Of a DNA stretch of 64,000 nt, positions 1-8,231 are shown piece after piece. Source of the stretch: Clostridium weizhouense (GTDB taxonomy: Bacteria > Bacillota > Clostridia > Clostridiales > Clostridiaceae). The notes beneath the pieces are model-generated. The model saw only the letters and a list, made by a program, of their open reading frames with translations, did no database searches and had not been told where the DNA came from. The number at the start of each line of letters is the position of its first letter. Position 1 is the stretch's first letter. The stretch spans positions 124,001 through 188,000 of the forward strand of contig NZ_JAHXPT010000009.1 of the NCBI RefSeq assembly GCF_019431045.1, given 5' to 3'. The position numbers were made by a program, and so were the translations under genes.

Positions 1-1
1 A

Positions 2-283
2 TTTATAGCTAATGAAGTAATTATGATTAAAGATAAAAAAATATTATATAAAGATGCTGTAGAGACTATATGCAATACCCTTAAGAGAAAGGTTTATGAA
101 ACAGAAATTGCTTTTAATGAAGCAAATGAATTTAGAAAAAATCATATTGCCCTATCTGAAAAACAAGAAAACGGAAAAATGAAGATAAGATTCATAGAAG
201 AGAAAAACAAGGAAGATGAATGGATATTAGTTTCTCCTAACATTGAGGATGTTTTTCTTTATGAATATAATGATGGAATTTAA
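2..283 (+). CDS. ABC transporter ATP-binding protein, C-terminal part (cut by window edge)
   Basis: The reading frame is open from base 2 and begins FIANEVIMIKDKKILYKD, the segment that follows the D- and H-loop region in drug/peptide-type ABC ATPases, so an internal ATG at 23 is not the real start. The last residues (SPNIEDVFLYEYND) match the usual '(S/T)LEDVFLxxxG' end of this family. The Walker motifs lie outside the window. It is followed at once by a decayed membrane-protein remnant and an ABC-2-like permease, so it probably energised an exporter with one of them. The family assignment comes from the C-terminal tail only; the substrate is unknown. Confidence 0.7.
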   Translation, partial: FIANEVIMIKDKKILYKDAVETICNTLKRKVYETEIAFNEANEFRKNHIALSEKQENGKMKIRFIEEKNKEDEWILVSPNIEDVFLYEYNDGI

Positions 284-487
284 TGATAACCAAATATCTA
301 TACCTTTTAGTTTGATAATGCATCCTAATGTTAGAATTATGGAAAGTAGAAGATTAACCTTATAGTAGCACTTATTTTAATAAATTATAGATATTATGAG
401 TTGATAACCATATTAATATGAGGAATGTTATTAATGATTATTGGAAATTCAAGTATAAAAAAATTTGAGAAGGAAGATTTGAATTAG
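272..487 (+). pseudogene. decayed membrane-protein (probable ABC permease) remnant
   Basis: From the ATG at 272, which overlaps the ATPase gene by 12 bases, one frame reads about 30 codons (ending MESRRLTL) to a stop. A second frame then continues from about 350 with hydrophobic sequence (VALILINYRYYELITILI), an in-frame TGA at 419-421, then GMLLMIIGNSSIKKFEKEDLN ending at the TAG at 485-487. Joined over one frameshift and one stop, this looks like the last transmembrane helix and basic/acidic tail of a permease, in the right place between an ATPase and another permease. This is inference from the pattern; most of the ancestral gene is gone. Confidence 0.4.
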
Positions 488-496
488 GAGAAAAAG

Positions 497-1672
497 ATGA
501 GAATTTTAATAAATGAACTTAAAAAGATATTTAATTTCAAGAGCATAGTGGTTTTATTATTAATAAATGTAGTAATATATTTTTTATTCATAGAATTTGA
601 TATTAGTATTTTCCCAAATGGTAGGCCGCAAATGGATTCTTATAGAATATCGGTAAAAATGATTAATGAAAAAGGAAACAACCTTAAAGATAACGATATT
701 AATTATCTTTATAATATGAAAGAAGATATGATAAAGGAAGCAGATAACTATCTTAAAAATAATGAAAAAGCAAAAGAACTTAATATAAAAGATTATGCTA
801 GTTTTAAGGAAGAATCTTCAAAACAAGATAAAGTTTCAGAAGAGTTTGATAAGTTATATTCTGACATAATGTTTAAAGAGGGTGTTAATGTATTTTGGGA
901 ATTAGAAGTTATAGATAATGATATAGATCATTTTAAATATAAAGAAAATGAATTTAAATTTTTACAAGGTAAAACTTATGAAAAAAGAATAAATGAAATT
1001 AGAAAAAATAATTCAAAAAATAGTATATTGCCATGGTTTGTTTTTGAAAATTATAATAATATCATAATCAATACTTCTATAGCAGTAATAATATCAATAA
1101 TATTTATGATAGCACCTATATTTACAAGAGATAAAAATATAGCCTTAGAATTATTACAATATACATCTAAAACAGGAAGAGAATTATACAAGGATAAGAT
1201 TAAAGCAGCAATTCTTGCAACAAATATACTTATAACAATACAGCTTGGAATATTATTTTTATTATTTATAACACGTCCGTATACTGTAAACATATTTTAT
1301 AATTCAAATATAAATTCATGTTTTTCAGGCAATTTGTTTTGGTTTGATATAACATTTTTACAGTATATAATATTAACAATAATCTTATTATATATTATTG
1401 GAATTATAGTAACTTTAATAACTTGTATTATATCAGTAAATATTTCGAGCTATATACAACTTATAGTTGCCTTAACACCTATATCAGTAGTTTTAATTTA
1501 TATAACTCAATCTTTAATATTAGATAGAGTGGGATTTATATATCGTTTTAAGTATAAATTAGCGATTTTTAAGTATAGAGTACCGATTTTAATATTATTA
1601 CTTGCTTTGACAAGCATTATGTTAATAGTTAGAAGATATAAAAAAGAAAAAAATATAGATATATTAATTTAA
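497..1672 (+). CDS. ABC-2-like transporter permease
   Basis: A 391-residue membrane protein with one N-terminal helix (about residues 16-34), a roughly 150-residue hydrophilic, charged outer loop rich in Lys/Asp/Glu, and then about five further hydrophobic helices from residue 190 to the end, finishing in a basic tail. This 1+5 layout with a large first loop is typical of ABC-2 permeases of lantibiotic-immunity/bacitracin-exporter type. The start ATG has the site TTAGGAGAAAAAG. It lies just after the ATPase gene and the permease remnant, with which it probably forms an operon, and ends at a strong terminator. The substrate is not deducible. Confidence 0.6.
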   Translation: MRILINELKKIFNFKSIVVLLLINVVIYFLFIEFDISIFPNGRPQMDSYRISVKMINEKGNNLKDNDINYLYNMKEDMIKEADNYLKNNEKAKELNIKDYASFKEESSKQDKVSEEFDKLYSDIMFKEGVNVFWELEVIDNDIDHFKYKENEFKFLQGKTYEKRINEIRKNNSKNSILPWFVFENYNNIIINTSIAVIISIIFMIAPIFTRDKNIALELLQYTSKTGRELYKDKIKAAILATNILITIQLGILFLLFITRPYTVNIFYNSNINSCFSGNLFWFDITFLQYIILTIILLYIIGIIVTLITCIISVNISSYIQLIVALTPISVVLIYITQSLILDRVGFIYRFKYKLAIFKYRVPILILLLALTSIMLIVRRYKKEKNIDILI

Positions 1673-1676
1673 AATT

Positions 1677-1724
1677 AATAAAGAACTCTAGTTAAAAAAA
1701 TTGAACTAGAGTTCTTTATTTTTG
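1677..1724 (+). terminator. intrinsic terminator after the ABC permease
   Basis: Perfect 17-bp stem, 1677-1693 with 1704-1720 (arms contain AAGAACTCTAGTT / AACTAGAGTTCTT), 10-nt A-rich loop, and a TTTATTTTT tail. Confidence 0.9.
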
Positions 1725-1835
1725 TTAAGATAATATAAAATTCATGTGATTTAAGATGCTATAAACTTAGGTTTTAAGTTACTTTTTTGCTATATTTAAA
1801 ACTAATTGTAAAAACTTTACATGAACATATTGTAT

Positions 1836-1881
1836 TGAACAATGAACAATGTTAATATAAATTTGTTCATAAAATGAACAA
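1836..1881. promoter_or_regulatory. operator-like GAACAAT repeats and palindrome upstream of the sugar ABC operon
   Basis: GAACAAT occurs three times (1838-1844, 1845-1851, 1876-1882). The last copy is half of a perfect palindrome, TTGTTCAT-AAA-ATGAACAA, at 1863-1881. It sits about 95 bases before the start of the solute-binding protein gene, where a repressor or activator of a sugar-uptake operon would bind. No regulator gene is adjacent, so its partner is unknown. Confidence 0.45.
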
Positions 1882-1976
1882 TAAAATCTATATTAACTTA
1901 TAAAATCTAAACAGGTTTTGTAATTATGTATTTTAAAACGCAATTAAATTTTTATATTCTATGGGGGGAAAAGATT

Positions 1977-3302
1977 ATGAATAAATTTATAAAAGGGTTT
2001 TGTTCATTAGGATTAAGTACAATTTTAATGACTGGCTTGGTTGGCTGTGGTGAAAAAACATCTGCTAATCAAGCACAAAATACAGAGAATGGGAAAATAC
2101 AAGTAGAGTATTGGTATGGTCTTGGAGGTAAGCTTCAGGAGAATATGGAGAAGATTATTAATGATTTTAATGCTTCTCAAGATAAATATGAAGTTAAGGG
2201 AATTGCACAAGAAGACTACAAGGCTACATTTAAAAATTTGCAAGCTGGTATTGCAGCTAAAAAAGCACCAGCTCTAGCTATATTAAAACCTGATAAAGCA
2301 GCTGTTTTTAATAATAAAAATGTATTACAAGATATAGGAGAATATACAAGTAAGGACAATGATTTTAAGAGTGATAGTTACATAGAATCATTTTTAGAAT
2401 TAGGTAAAAGTAATAATAAACAATATGCATTTCCAGCCTTTGGAACAACTCAAGTATTGTATTACAACAAACAAGCTTTTAAGGATGCTGGAATATCTAT
2501 GGATTCTATAAAAACATGGACTGAACTTGGAGAAGCAAGCAAAAAGCTAGTCAAAAAAGATGGGGATGAAGTTAATTTTTATGGATGGGAACCAATGTGG
2601 GGACCTGATAATTTAATTGATGCTTCATTAAGTAATGGTGGAAGTATTTTAAGTGAGGATGGAAGTAAAGTTTTAATAAATTCACCAGAGTGGATAGAAG
2701 TTTGGGATGCATTTAGAGGATGGATACATGACGACAAGAGCATGAGAATTCACTCAAATGGACAAGGATGGGAATATTGGTATTCAACAGTTGATGATGT
2801 AATGCAAGATAGAAGTGCAGGTTATACAGGATCATCAGGAGATCAAGGGGATTTAGATTTTGAAAAGTTATCTGCATGTGAACAACCAGCATTTAAGGAA
2901 GGAAAAGAATCAAAACCAGTTGCAGAGTCAAGAGTTTTTGTTATTCCTAGTATTGCAAATGATGAAGTTAAACAAGGTGCATATGAGTTTATTAAGTATT
3001 TCACTAAGGCAGAAGTAAGTGCAAAATGGTCTATAGCATCAGGTTATATTTCTGTAAATAAAGAGAGTGCTAATACACCAGAATTTAAGGAATTTATTTC
3101 AAAGAATCCTCAAGCTGCAGTACCAACATCACAAGCACTTCACGCTACAAAGGTATTTATTGATCCAACAGATGGGAAAATATATGATGCATTAAAGATT
3201 GCGGCTGATAAAGTTGAAATAGAAAATGTATCGGCTAAGGAAGCACTAGATGAAGCTCAAAAAGTATCTCAAGAAGAATTAAATAAAGTTTTAAAAAAAT
3301 AG
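1977..3302 (+). CDS. carbohydrate ABC transporter, solute-binding lipoprotein (UgpB/MalE family)
   Basis: Extracellular lipid-anchored binding protein that delivers a sugar or glycerol-phosphate-type ligand to the two permeases encoded next. With the ATG at 1977 (ribosome site GGGGGGAA at 1963-1970) the protein has 441 residues and a classic lipoprotein signal: basic MNKFIKGF, hydrophobic core and lipobox LVGC. A farther upstream ATG (1926) would bury the signal peptide and has no ribosome site. Type-1 binding-protein features include EYWYGLGG near the N-terminus and FGTTQVLYYNKQAFKDAG, which resembles the UgpB/MalE hinge region. The gene is first in a three-gene operon; no ATPase or glycosidase gene follows, so a shared MsmX/UgpC-type ATPase elsewhere is likely. 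Ligand unknown. Confidence 0.85.
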   Translation: MNKFIKGFCSLGLSTILMTGLVGCGEKTSANQAQNTENGKIQVEYWYGLGGKLQENMEKIINDFNASQDKYEVKGIAQEDYKATFKNLQAGIAAKKAPALAILKPDKAAVFNNKNVLQDIGEYTSKDNDFKSDSYIESFLELGKSNNKQYAFPAFGTTQVLYYNKQAFKDAGISMDSIKTWTELGEASKKLVKKDGDEVNFYGWEPMWGPDNLIDASLSNGGSILSEDGSKVLINSPEWIEVWDAFRGWIHDDKSMRIHSNGQGWEYWYSTVDDVMQDRSAGYTGSSGDQGDLDFEKLSACEQPAFKEGKESKPVAESRVFVIPSIANDEVKQGAYEFIKYFTKAEVSAKWSIASGYISVNKESANTPEFKEFISKNPQAAVPTSQALHATKVFIDPTDGKIYDALKIAADKVEIENVSAKEALDEAQKVSQEELNKVLKK

Positions 3303-3332
3303 CTATATTAAAAGTAATGATGGGGTGGAATT

Positions 3333-4220
3333 ATGAGAAGATTAAAGAGTAAAAGTATAAAGCACATATTGACTATATTAATGTTTATATTACCAGCAGT
3401 AATTCCACTTATTATATTTTGGTTATATCCAATAGTTAAGTCTATATTTATAAGTTTTACAGATTGGGACTATATGACCTCTAATTATAATATTGTTGGA
3501 TTTGATAATTATAGGGGAGTATTTTCAAGCGATATATTTTATAGTGCACTTAAGAATACAATTATATTTACATTAGGAACTTTAGCACCAACTATAATAG
3601 GGGGATTGGCTCTTGCAATGTTATTAAAATCTAACTTTAGAGGATCTGCTTTATATAAAGTTATAATATTTTCTCCTTGGGTCACACCAACAGTTGCTAT
3701 TTCAATTGTTTGGAGTTGGATATTTGAACCCAAATGTGGATTTGCAAATTATATATTACAGTTATTTAGTTTGCCAAAGCTTGAGTGGTTACAGAGTTCA
3801 GATACAGCTATGCTTGGGGTAATAATTGTTACTGTTTGGAAAGGAATCGGTTGGGCAATGGTATTTTATCTAACAGCTTTAGAAAAGGTTCCTAATAATT
3901 TATATGAAGCAGCTTCAATAGATGGGGCAAATTCATGGAATAAATTTAAAAGTATAACATTACCTTTAATATCGCCAACTACATTTTTTTTAAGCATAAT
4001 AACAACTATAAATTCATTACAGGCCTATGACCAAATTCAAGTATTAACTCAAGGGGGACCATCAGGAAGTACACGTACATTATTATATATGTATTATCAA
4101 TCAGCATTTGAAAATTTTAATATAGGAGAAGCAACTGCAATTGCTACAGTTATTTTACTTATAACAGGTGGATTGTCTATTATACAATTTATAGCCTCAA
4201 AAAAATGGGTTCATTATTAA
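3333..4220 (+). CDS. carbohydrate ABC transporter permease, MalF/UgpA type
   Basis: Inner-membrane permease of 295 residues with six predicted helices and the cytoplasmic EAA loop EAASIDGANSWNKFKSITLP near residue 192, which docks with the ATPase. The C-terminal stretch QILTQGGPSGSTRTL (here QVLTQGGPSGSTRTL) is typical of UgpA/MalF-like permeases. It follows the binding-protein gene by 30 bases with its own GGGGTGG ribosome site, so the two are surely cotranscribed. The partner permease is encoded after a repeat-filled gap. Confidence 0.88.
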   Translation: MRRLKSKSIKHILTILMFILPAVIPLIIFWLYPIVKSIFISFTDWDYMTSNYNIVGFDNYRGVFSSDIFYSALKNTIIFTLGTLAPTIIGGLALAMLLKSNFRGSALYKVIIFSPWVTPTVAISIVWSWIFEPKCGFANYILQLFSLPKLEWLQSSDTAMLGVIIVTVWKGIGWAMVFYLTALEKVPNNLYEAASIDGANSWNKFKSITLPLISPTTFFLSIITTINSLQAYDQIQVLTQGGPSGSTRTLLYMYYQSAFENFNIGEATAIATVILLITGGLSIIQFIASKKWVHY

Positions 4221-4278
4221 CTAAAGTTATATTTTAGTGAAATGATTATAAAATCTAAGGTAAATGAGATATTTTGAA

Positions 4279-4402
4279 TGGACAATGGAAGATTGACAAT
4301 TTAGGATGAAATCACTCTGTAATTTCTAAAATATATATTTTTCAAAAAGCCTGTGGCTTTCAACGCAAATTGTGCATTGTCAACTGTCAATTTGGAAAGT
4401 GG
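4279..4402. repeat. intergenic repeat family C, copy 1
   Basis: About 120 bases that recur at 9218-9340 and, partly, at 62431-62521. Shared blocks are GGATGAAAT, ATTTCTAAA-TATATATTTT, a small hairpin AAAGCC-TGT-GGCTTT, and CATTGTCAACTGTCAATT. The outer ends are inverted (GGACAATGG... / ...CATTGTCAACTGTCAATT), so it looks like a small palindromic mobile or extragenic element. It separates the two permease genes and supplies a spurious in-frame ATG at 4353. Confidence 0.75.
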
Positions 4403-4439
4403 TGTAGACACTTTTTTATTCTGTATTGGAGGAAATGAT

Positions 4440-5489
4440 ATGGAAAGAGATTTAAATGATAATAATGGTTTCACTTCAGAAGATATTAATCAAGCTATAG
4501 ATGATAAAAAAAGTCATAGCAAGAAGAAAATAATTTTTCTTGATAGATATGTTTTATCAAGTGAATTATATAATGTAAGTAAGACGCTTATGGATAATAG
4601 ATTAGAAAATAAACAAGCAAAAAGTGATCCTTATGCTTATGGAAAAGTTAAGTTATCTAAGAAAATATTTATAACTAGATTAATTAAATATTTTTTGATT
4701 TTGTTTGCTAGTATTGTTGCAATATTTCCTTTTGTATGGATGATATCTAGCGCATTAAAAACAAAGAGTGAAGTTTTTAGTTTTCCTCCAAAGATTATTC
4801 CATCTAATCCACAGTGGGGGAACTTCATAGAGGTATTTAAAGAGGCCCGTTTTGGTACTTATATGTTTAATAGTTTATTTGTTGCAACTTCAGAAGTAGC
4901 GCTTCAAATAGTTACTTCTGCAATGATAGCTTATGCTTTAACCCAGTTGAAATTTAAAAGTAAAAAAGTTTTATTTGGTGTTATAATGGCTACGTATATG
5001 TTACCATCTGCTACCACTTATGTGCCTTGTTATATATTACTTTCAAATATAAATTTATTAGATAAATTATCAGGATTAATTATAAGTAATGTTGTAAGTA
5101 TATTTGGGATATTTTTATTAAGACAGGCATTTTTACAAGTTAATCATAGCTTGGTAGAAGCAGCAAGAATAGATGGTGCCTCTCATTTTAAAATATTATG
5201 GAAGATTATATTTCCATTAACTAAACCTAGTTTTATAACATTTGGCTTAATAACTTTTGTAAAATCTTATAATGATTACATGTATCCTTCTCTTATATTA
5301 AAAACACCAGAAAAGTTTTTAGTGTCATCAGGACTCAGACAGTTTTTTATAGAAGGAGGAGCTTATGGGATAAAATGGCCACAAGTTATGGCTGCAAGTA
5401 CAATTACTGTATTACCGCTTTTAATATTATTTTTAATAGCACAAAAATGGTTTATGGGAGGTATTGGTGATACGGGAGTAAAAGAATAA
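4440..5489 (+). CDS. carbohydrate ABC transporter permease, MalG/UgpE type
   Basis: Second inner-membrane permease of the importer. The ATG at 4440 has the ribosome site TTGGAGGAAATG and gives 349 residues; the longer frame from 4353 starts inside an intergenic repeat and is rejected. There is an unusual hydrophilic N-terminal extension of about 75 residues (MERDLNDNNG...) before the first helix, longer than in most MalG-like proteins (about 275-300 residues total). The EAA loop is EAARIDGASHFKILWKIIFP, followed by SYNDYMYPSLIL, typical of this subfamily. It ends the operon at the terminator at 5580. Confidence 0.87.
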   Translation: MERDLNDNNGFTSEDINQAIDDKKSHSKKKIIFLDRYVLSSELYNVSKTLMDNRLENKQAKSDPYAYGKVKLSKKIFITRLIKYFLILFASIVAIFPFVWMISSALKTKSEVFSFPPKIIPSNPQWGNFIEVFKEARFGTYMFNSLFVATSEVALQIVTSAMIAYALTQLKFKSKKVLFGVIMATYMLPSATTYVPCYILLSNINLLDKLSGLIISNVVSIFGIFLLRQAFLQVNHSLVEAARIDGASHFKILWKIIFPLTKPSFITFGLITFVKSYNDYMYPSLILKTPEKFLVSSGLRQFFIEGGAYGIKWPQVMAASTITVLPLLILFLIAQKWFMGGIGDTGVKE

Positions 5490-5579
5490 GGCACATGAAA
5501 TAATATATTAAATAGACGATTGTACTGGTTTGTTATTTTTTGAATAAGGCTAAATAAGAATAATCAAAAAATATATCAG

Positions 5580-5612
5580 AAACAGGGTTATAATAGATAA
5601 CCCTGTTTTTAA
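5580..5612 (+). terminator. intrinsic terminator of the sugar ABC operon
   Basis: AACAGGGTTAT (5581-5591) pairs with ATAACCCTGTT (5597-5607), 5-nt loop, then TTTTAATTT. Confidence 0.9.
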
Positions 5613-5855
5613 TTTATCATAAATTTTTTTTATATAAGTCCCTTATATACTGATAAGTCATATCATTTATAAATATTCTAAGGTTTATATTAATGAACAA
5701 AGTTTAATGAACTTATATATTATCTAAATGGTAATTAGTAAAAAATTATAACTTAACAATTTTTTCATTTTTAATTAGATATTTTGTTTTATAATGTTTT
5801 TATAAGTAAAAATTACAAGAAATTTTTGTGATATAATATAACCATGTTTTTAGTT
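5613..5855. other. AT-rich gap without a gene
   Basis: No ORF with a ribosome site and no recognisable RNA was seen. Only loose promoter-like TATAAT stretches (for example near 5790 and 5832) occur before the repeat that precedes the first glycosyltransferase gene. Confidence 0.4.
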
Positions 5856-6079
5856 AACTATGTTTTAAGTGAATGTTTATATTATAGTATAAAGCTCATG
5901 GACAGAGGAATTTACTTTAAGAACTCTAAAATGAAGATTAGTCCAATTAATGCATGTTCCCAATCAAAGATTGTGACAAGCAATTAATTGTACAAATCTT
6001 TATTAAGAGTTCTAAAAAGCAAATTCCAATGCCAGTTCGCCCTTATACGATAATATAAACACTATTTTAAAACATAGTT
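5856..6079. repeat. MITE-like repeat family A, full-length copy (224 bp)
   Basis: Bounded by imperfect inverted repeats of about 37 bases: the left end begins AACTATGTTTTAA and ends TATAGTATAA, and the right end mirrors it (TTATACGATAATATAAAC ... TTAAAACATAGTT). Inside are CTCATGGACAG, inverted AGAACTCTAAAA / TAAGAGTTCTAAAA, and CCAATGCCAGTTCGCCC near the right end. The same internal blocks recur at 21499-21666, 29252-29345 and 63682-63765. It codes for nothing. It lies directly before the polysaccharide locus. Confidence 0.8.
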
Positions 6080-6108
6080 AAAGTTGAATTTAAATTGGAG
6101 GAAATTTT

Positions 6109-7092
6109 ATGAGTTATAAGGTTAGTGTTATAGTGCCAGTTTATAAGGTTAGAGGTAGAATTTTAAAGACACTAGAATCTTTAAAAGCACAGACCTTTAA
6201 AGAATTTGAAGTTTTATTTATTGATGATGGGTCACCAGATGATAGTAGTGAATTCGCTGATAACTATTTAAAAGATTCAGGTGTTAATTATAGAATAATA
6301 AAAAAAGAAAATGGTGGAGTAAGTTCAGCAAGAAATTTAGGAATAGATGAAGCTAATGGCGAATTTATTCAATTTTTGGATTCAGATGATTATATAGATA
6401 AAGATATGATTAAGGATTTATATGATAAAATTACTGAAGAAAAGTGTGATGTAGTATATTCGGCATATGTTTTTGAAGAGAATGATGGAAAGAGAATTAC
6501 TGATAATATAGAAGGTTTAAGTGAAGGGAAGTTTTCAGGAAAGGAAGCAGCATTAGGACTTATTTATGGTATTTCATATACTCATATAATGGCCAATTTA
6601 TTTAAGCGTTCATTATTAGTTGATAACAATATTAAATTTGATGTTAATAGAAAATTTGCAGAAGATATATCTTTTATGATTAAATCTTATGCTTATGCTG
6701 AAAATATTTACTGTATGAAGAAAATTTATGCTCATTATGTAAAATGGGGAGAATCTGTTATGAATAATGTATCTTTAAATTATTTAGATGTTTATTATTC
6801 AAATATAGAAACTTTACAATATATCAGAGCAAATTTTAATGATCAAGAATTAGAAAAGGCAATGATCCAAAATAGAATTCCAACTGCTATAGTAAATATT
6901 TTTATTGCTTTTGCAACAAAACAAAATTTACATAAAGAAATGTACAAATTTATAAAGAAAAAAGATGTTAGAAAGAACTTAAGTAGATATAAAATGGTTA
7001 GAATAGAAAAAGATAGAATTAAGTATTCAATACTAAGTAAATTAATATTACATAGTCCTAAGATAGTAGAAAAATATTATTCAAGAAGATAA
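6109..7092 (+). CDS. glycosyltransferase family 2
   Basis: Cytoplasmic or membrane-associated GT-A enzyme that transfers a nucleotide-activated sugar during surface-polysaccharide assembly. The 327-residue protein has VIVPVYK (7-13), the nucleotide-binding DDGSPDDS (39-46), NGGVSSARNLG (68-78) and the metal-binding DSDD (91-94), all in family order. The ribosome site is TTGGAGGAAATTTT before the ATG. The C-terminal 200 residues have no predicted helices in the membrane. The protein at 8232-9215 is a paralogue of exactly the same length, and the licD-type gene lies between them. Donor and acceptor sugars are unknown. Confidence 0.9.
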   Translation: MSYKVSVIVPVYKVRGRILKTLESLKAQTFKEFEVLFIDDGSPDDSSEFADNYLKDSGVNYRIIKKENGGVSSARNLGIDEANGEFIQFLDSDDYIDKDMIKDLYDKITEEKCDVVYSAYVFEENDGKRITDNIEGLSEGKFSGKEAALGLIYGISYTHIMANLFKRSLLVDNNIKFDVNRKFAEDISFMIKSYAYAENIYCMKKIYAHYVKWGESVMNNVSLNYLDVYYSNIETLQYIRANFNDQELEKAMIQNRIPTAIVNIFIAFATKQNLHKEMYKFIKKKDVRKNLSRYKMVRIEKDRIKYSILSKLILHSPKIVEKYYSRR

Positions 7093-7109
7093 GACGGAAG
7101 GTGACTTTA

Positions 7110-7979
7110 ATGGAGAATGTATCTAAGAAAAATCATGAGGAATATAAATATAGCGAAGATAAGTATGAAGATTTAAGCTTAAGAGATGCACAAATGTTAA
7201 TGGTTAGTATTTTAAAAGATGTTGATGAAATATGTGAAAAACATAATCTTAAATATTTCTTAGATGCTGGAACATTACTTGGTGCAGTAAGACATAAGGG
7301 ATTTATTCCTTGGGATGATGACATGGATATTGGTATGCTTAGAGAAGATTATGAAAAGTTTTTAAAAATAGCTAAAGAAGAATTACCAGAGCATTTATTT
7401 TTACAAACATTTGATAATGATAAGAATTATGATATTTATCAAGTACCATGTAAAATTAGATATAATAATACTATTTTAATTGAAAAGAATATAGCTGAAA
7501 ATCATGATATGCATAATGGAGTATATATTGATGTATTTCCATATGATAGCCTTCCTAAAAAAGGATGGGTTTATAAATTTCAAAGAATGTTAAGCTATAA
7601 TGTTTTAAAGAGCTTTATAAGATTACGTGAAACTCCAGAAAAATTAAGTTTTAAAAATAAAATAACGTTTACATTTTATAAGGCTATTACTAAAATATTT
7701 ACTGTAAAAAGAAGAGAAAAGTTTTTTAAGTTCTTAGTAAACTGGAATGACAAAAACTCACCATATATGGGATATGGTTTAGATACTGTATGGAGTGAGT
7801 ATGTTTATAGAAAAGAAGATTACTTTGATTTAATAAAACTAGAATTTGAAGGGGAGCATTTTTATGGTCCTAAAAATGCTGATGCTATTTTAACTCAGTT
7901 ATATGGAGATTATATGACTCTTCCTAAAGAAGAAGAAAGAGTATGGCATGCAAAGGTAATTAAAAAGTTAAAAGTTTAG
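7110..7979 (+). CDS. licD: LicD family phosphotransferase
   Basis: Member of the LicD/nucleotidyltransferase-fold family, which puts phosphocholine or a similar phospho-substituent on teichoic acids and capsular sugars. Key motifs are AGTLLGAVRHKGFIPWDDDMD (residues about 53-73, with the metal-binding DDD/MD acidic cluster), then DIYQVPCKIRY and a YIDVFPYD segment. The ATG at 7110 (289 residues) is preferred over the in-frame GTG at 7101, because GGAAGGTG at 7096-7103 is the ribosome site and includes that GTG. It starts 17 bases after the GT2 gene. The exact substituent cannot be told from sequence. Confidence 0.87.
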   Translation: MENVSKKNHEEYKYSEDKYEDLSLRDAQMLMVSILKDVDEICEKHNLKYFLDAGTLLGAVRHKGFIPWDDDMDIGMLREDYEKFLKIAKEELPEHLFLQTFDNDKNYDIYQVPCKIRYNNTILIEKNIAENHDMHNGVYIDVFPYDSLPKKGWVYKFQRMLSYNVLKSFIRLRETPEKLSFKNKITFTFYKAITKIFTVKRREKFFKFLVNWNDKNSPYMGYGLDTVWSEYVYRKEDYFDLIKLEFEGEHFYGPKNADAILTQLYGDYMTLPKEEERVWHAKVIKKLKV

Positions 7980-7982
7980 AGT

Positions 7983-8040
7983 TCTGATTAATACTATAAT
8001 ATAAACACTATATTTTAAGATATAGTATTAATTCATCAGA
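7983..8040. repeat. hairpin made of a family-A repeat end
   Basis: TCTGAT-TAATACTATA (7983-7998) mirrors TATAGTATTA-attc-ATCAGA (8021-8040). The loop contains ATAATATAAACACTAT, which matches the right terminus of the family-A repeat at 5856-6079. It could act as a weak terminator after licD, but there is no T-tract. Confidence 0.5.
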
Positions 8041-8231
8041 GTCCTTCTCACTTATGAAATTTTACTTAAGAAAAATGACTAATTATTGCATATAATCAGT
8101 AATATTAGTATAATTCATATAGTAATAAACACAATTTAAAATACAATAAAATAGTTTTATTAGTTATTATGTTAAATGATAAAAAATATTGTATTTTTTG
8201 GTTAAAATCAAGAAAAAAGGGAGAGAGTGGT

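Noticed and set aside
4353..4439. upstream start for the second sugar permease
   Set aside because: The start lies in a family-C repeat, and a good ribosome site precedes the ATG at 4440.
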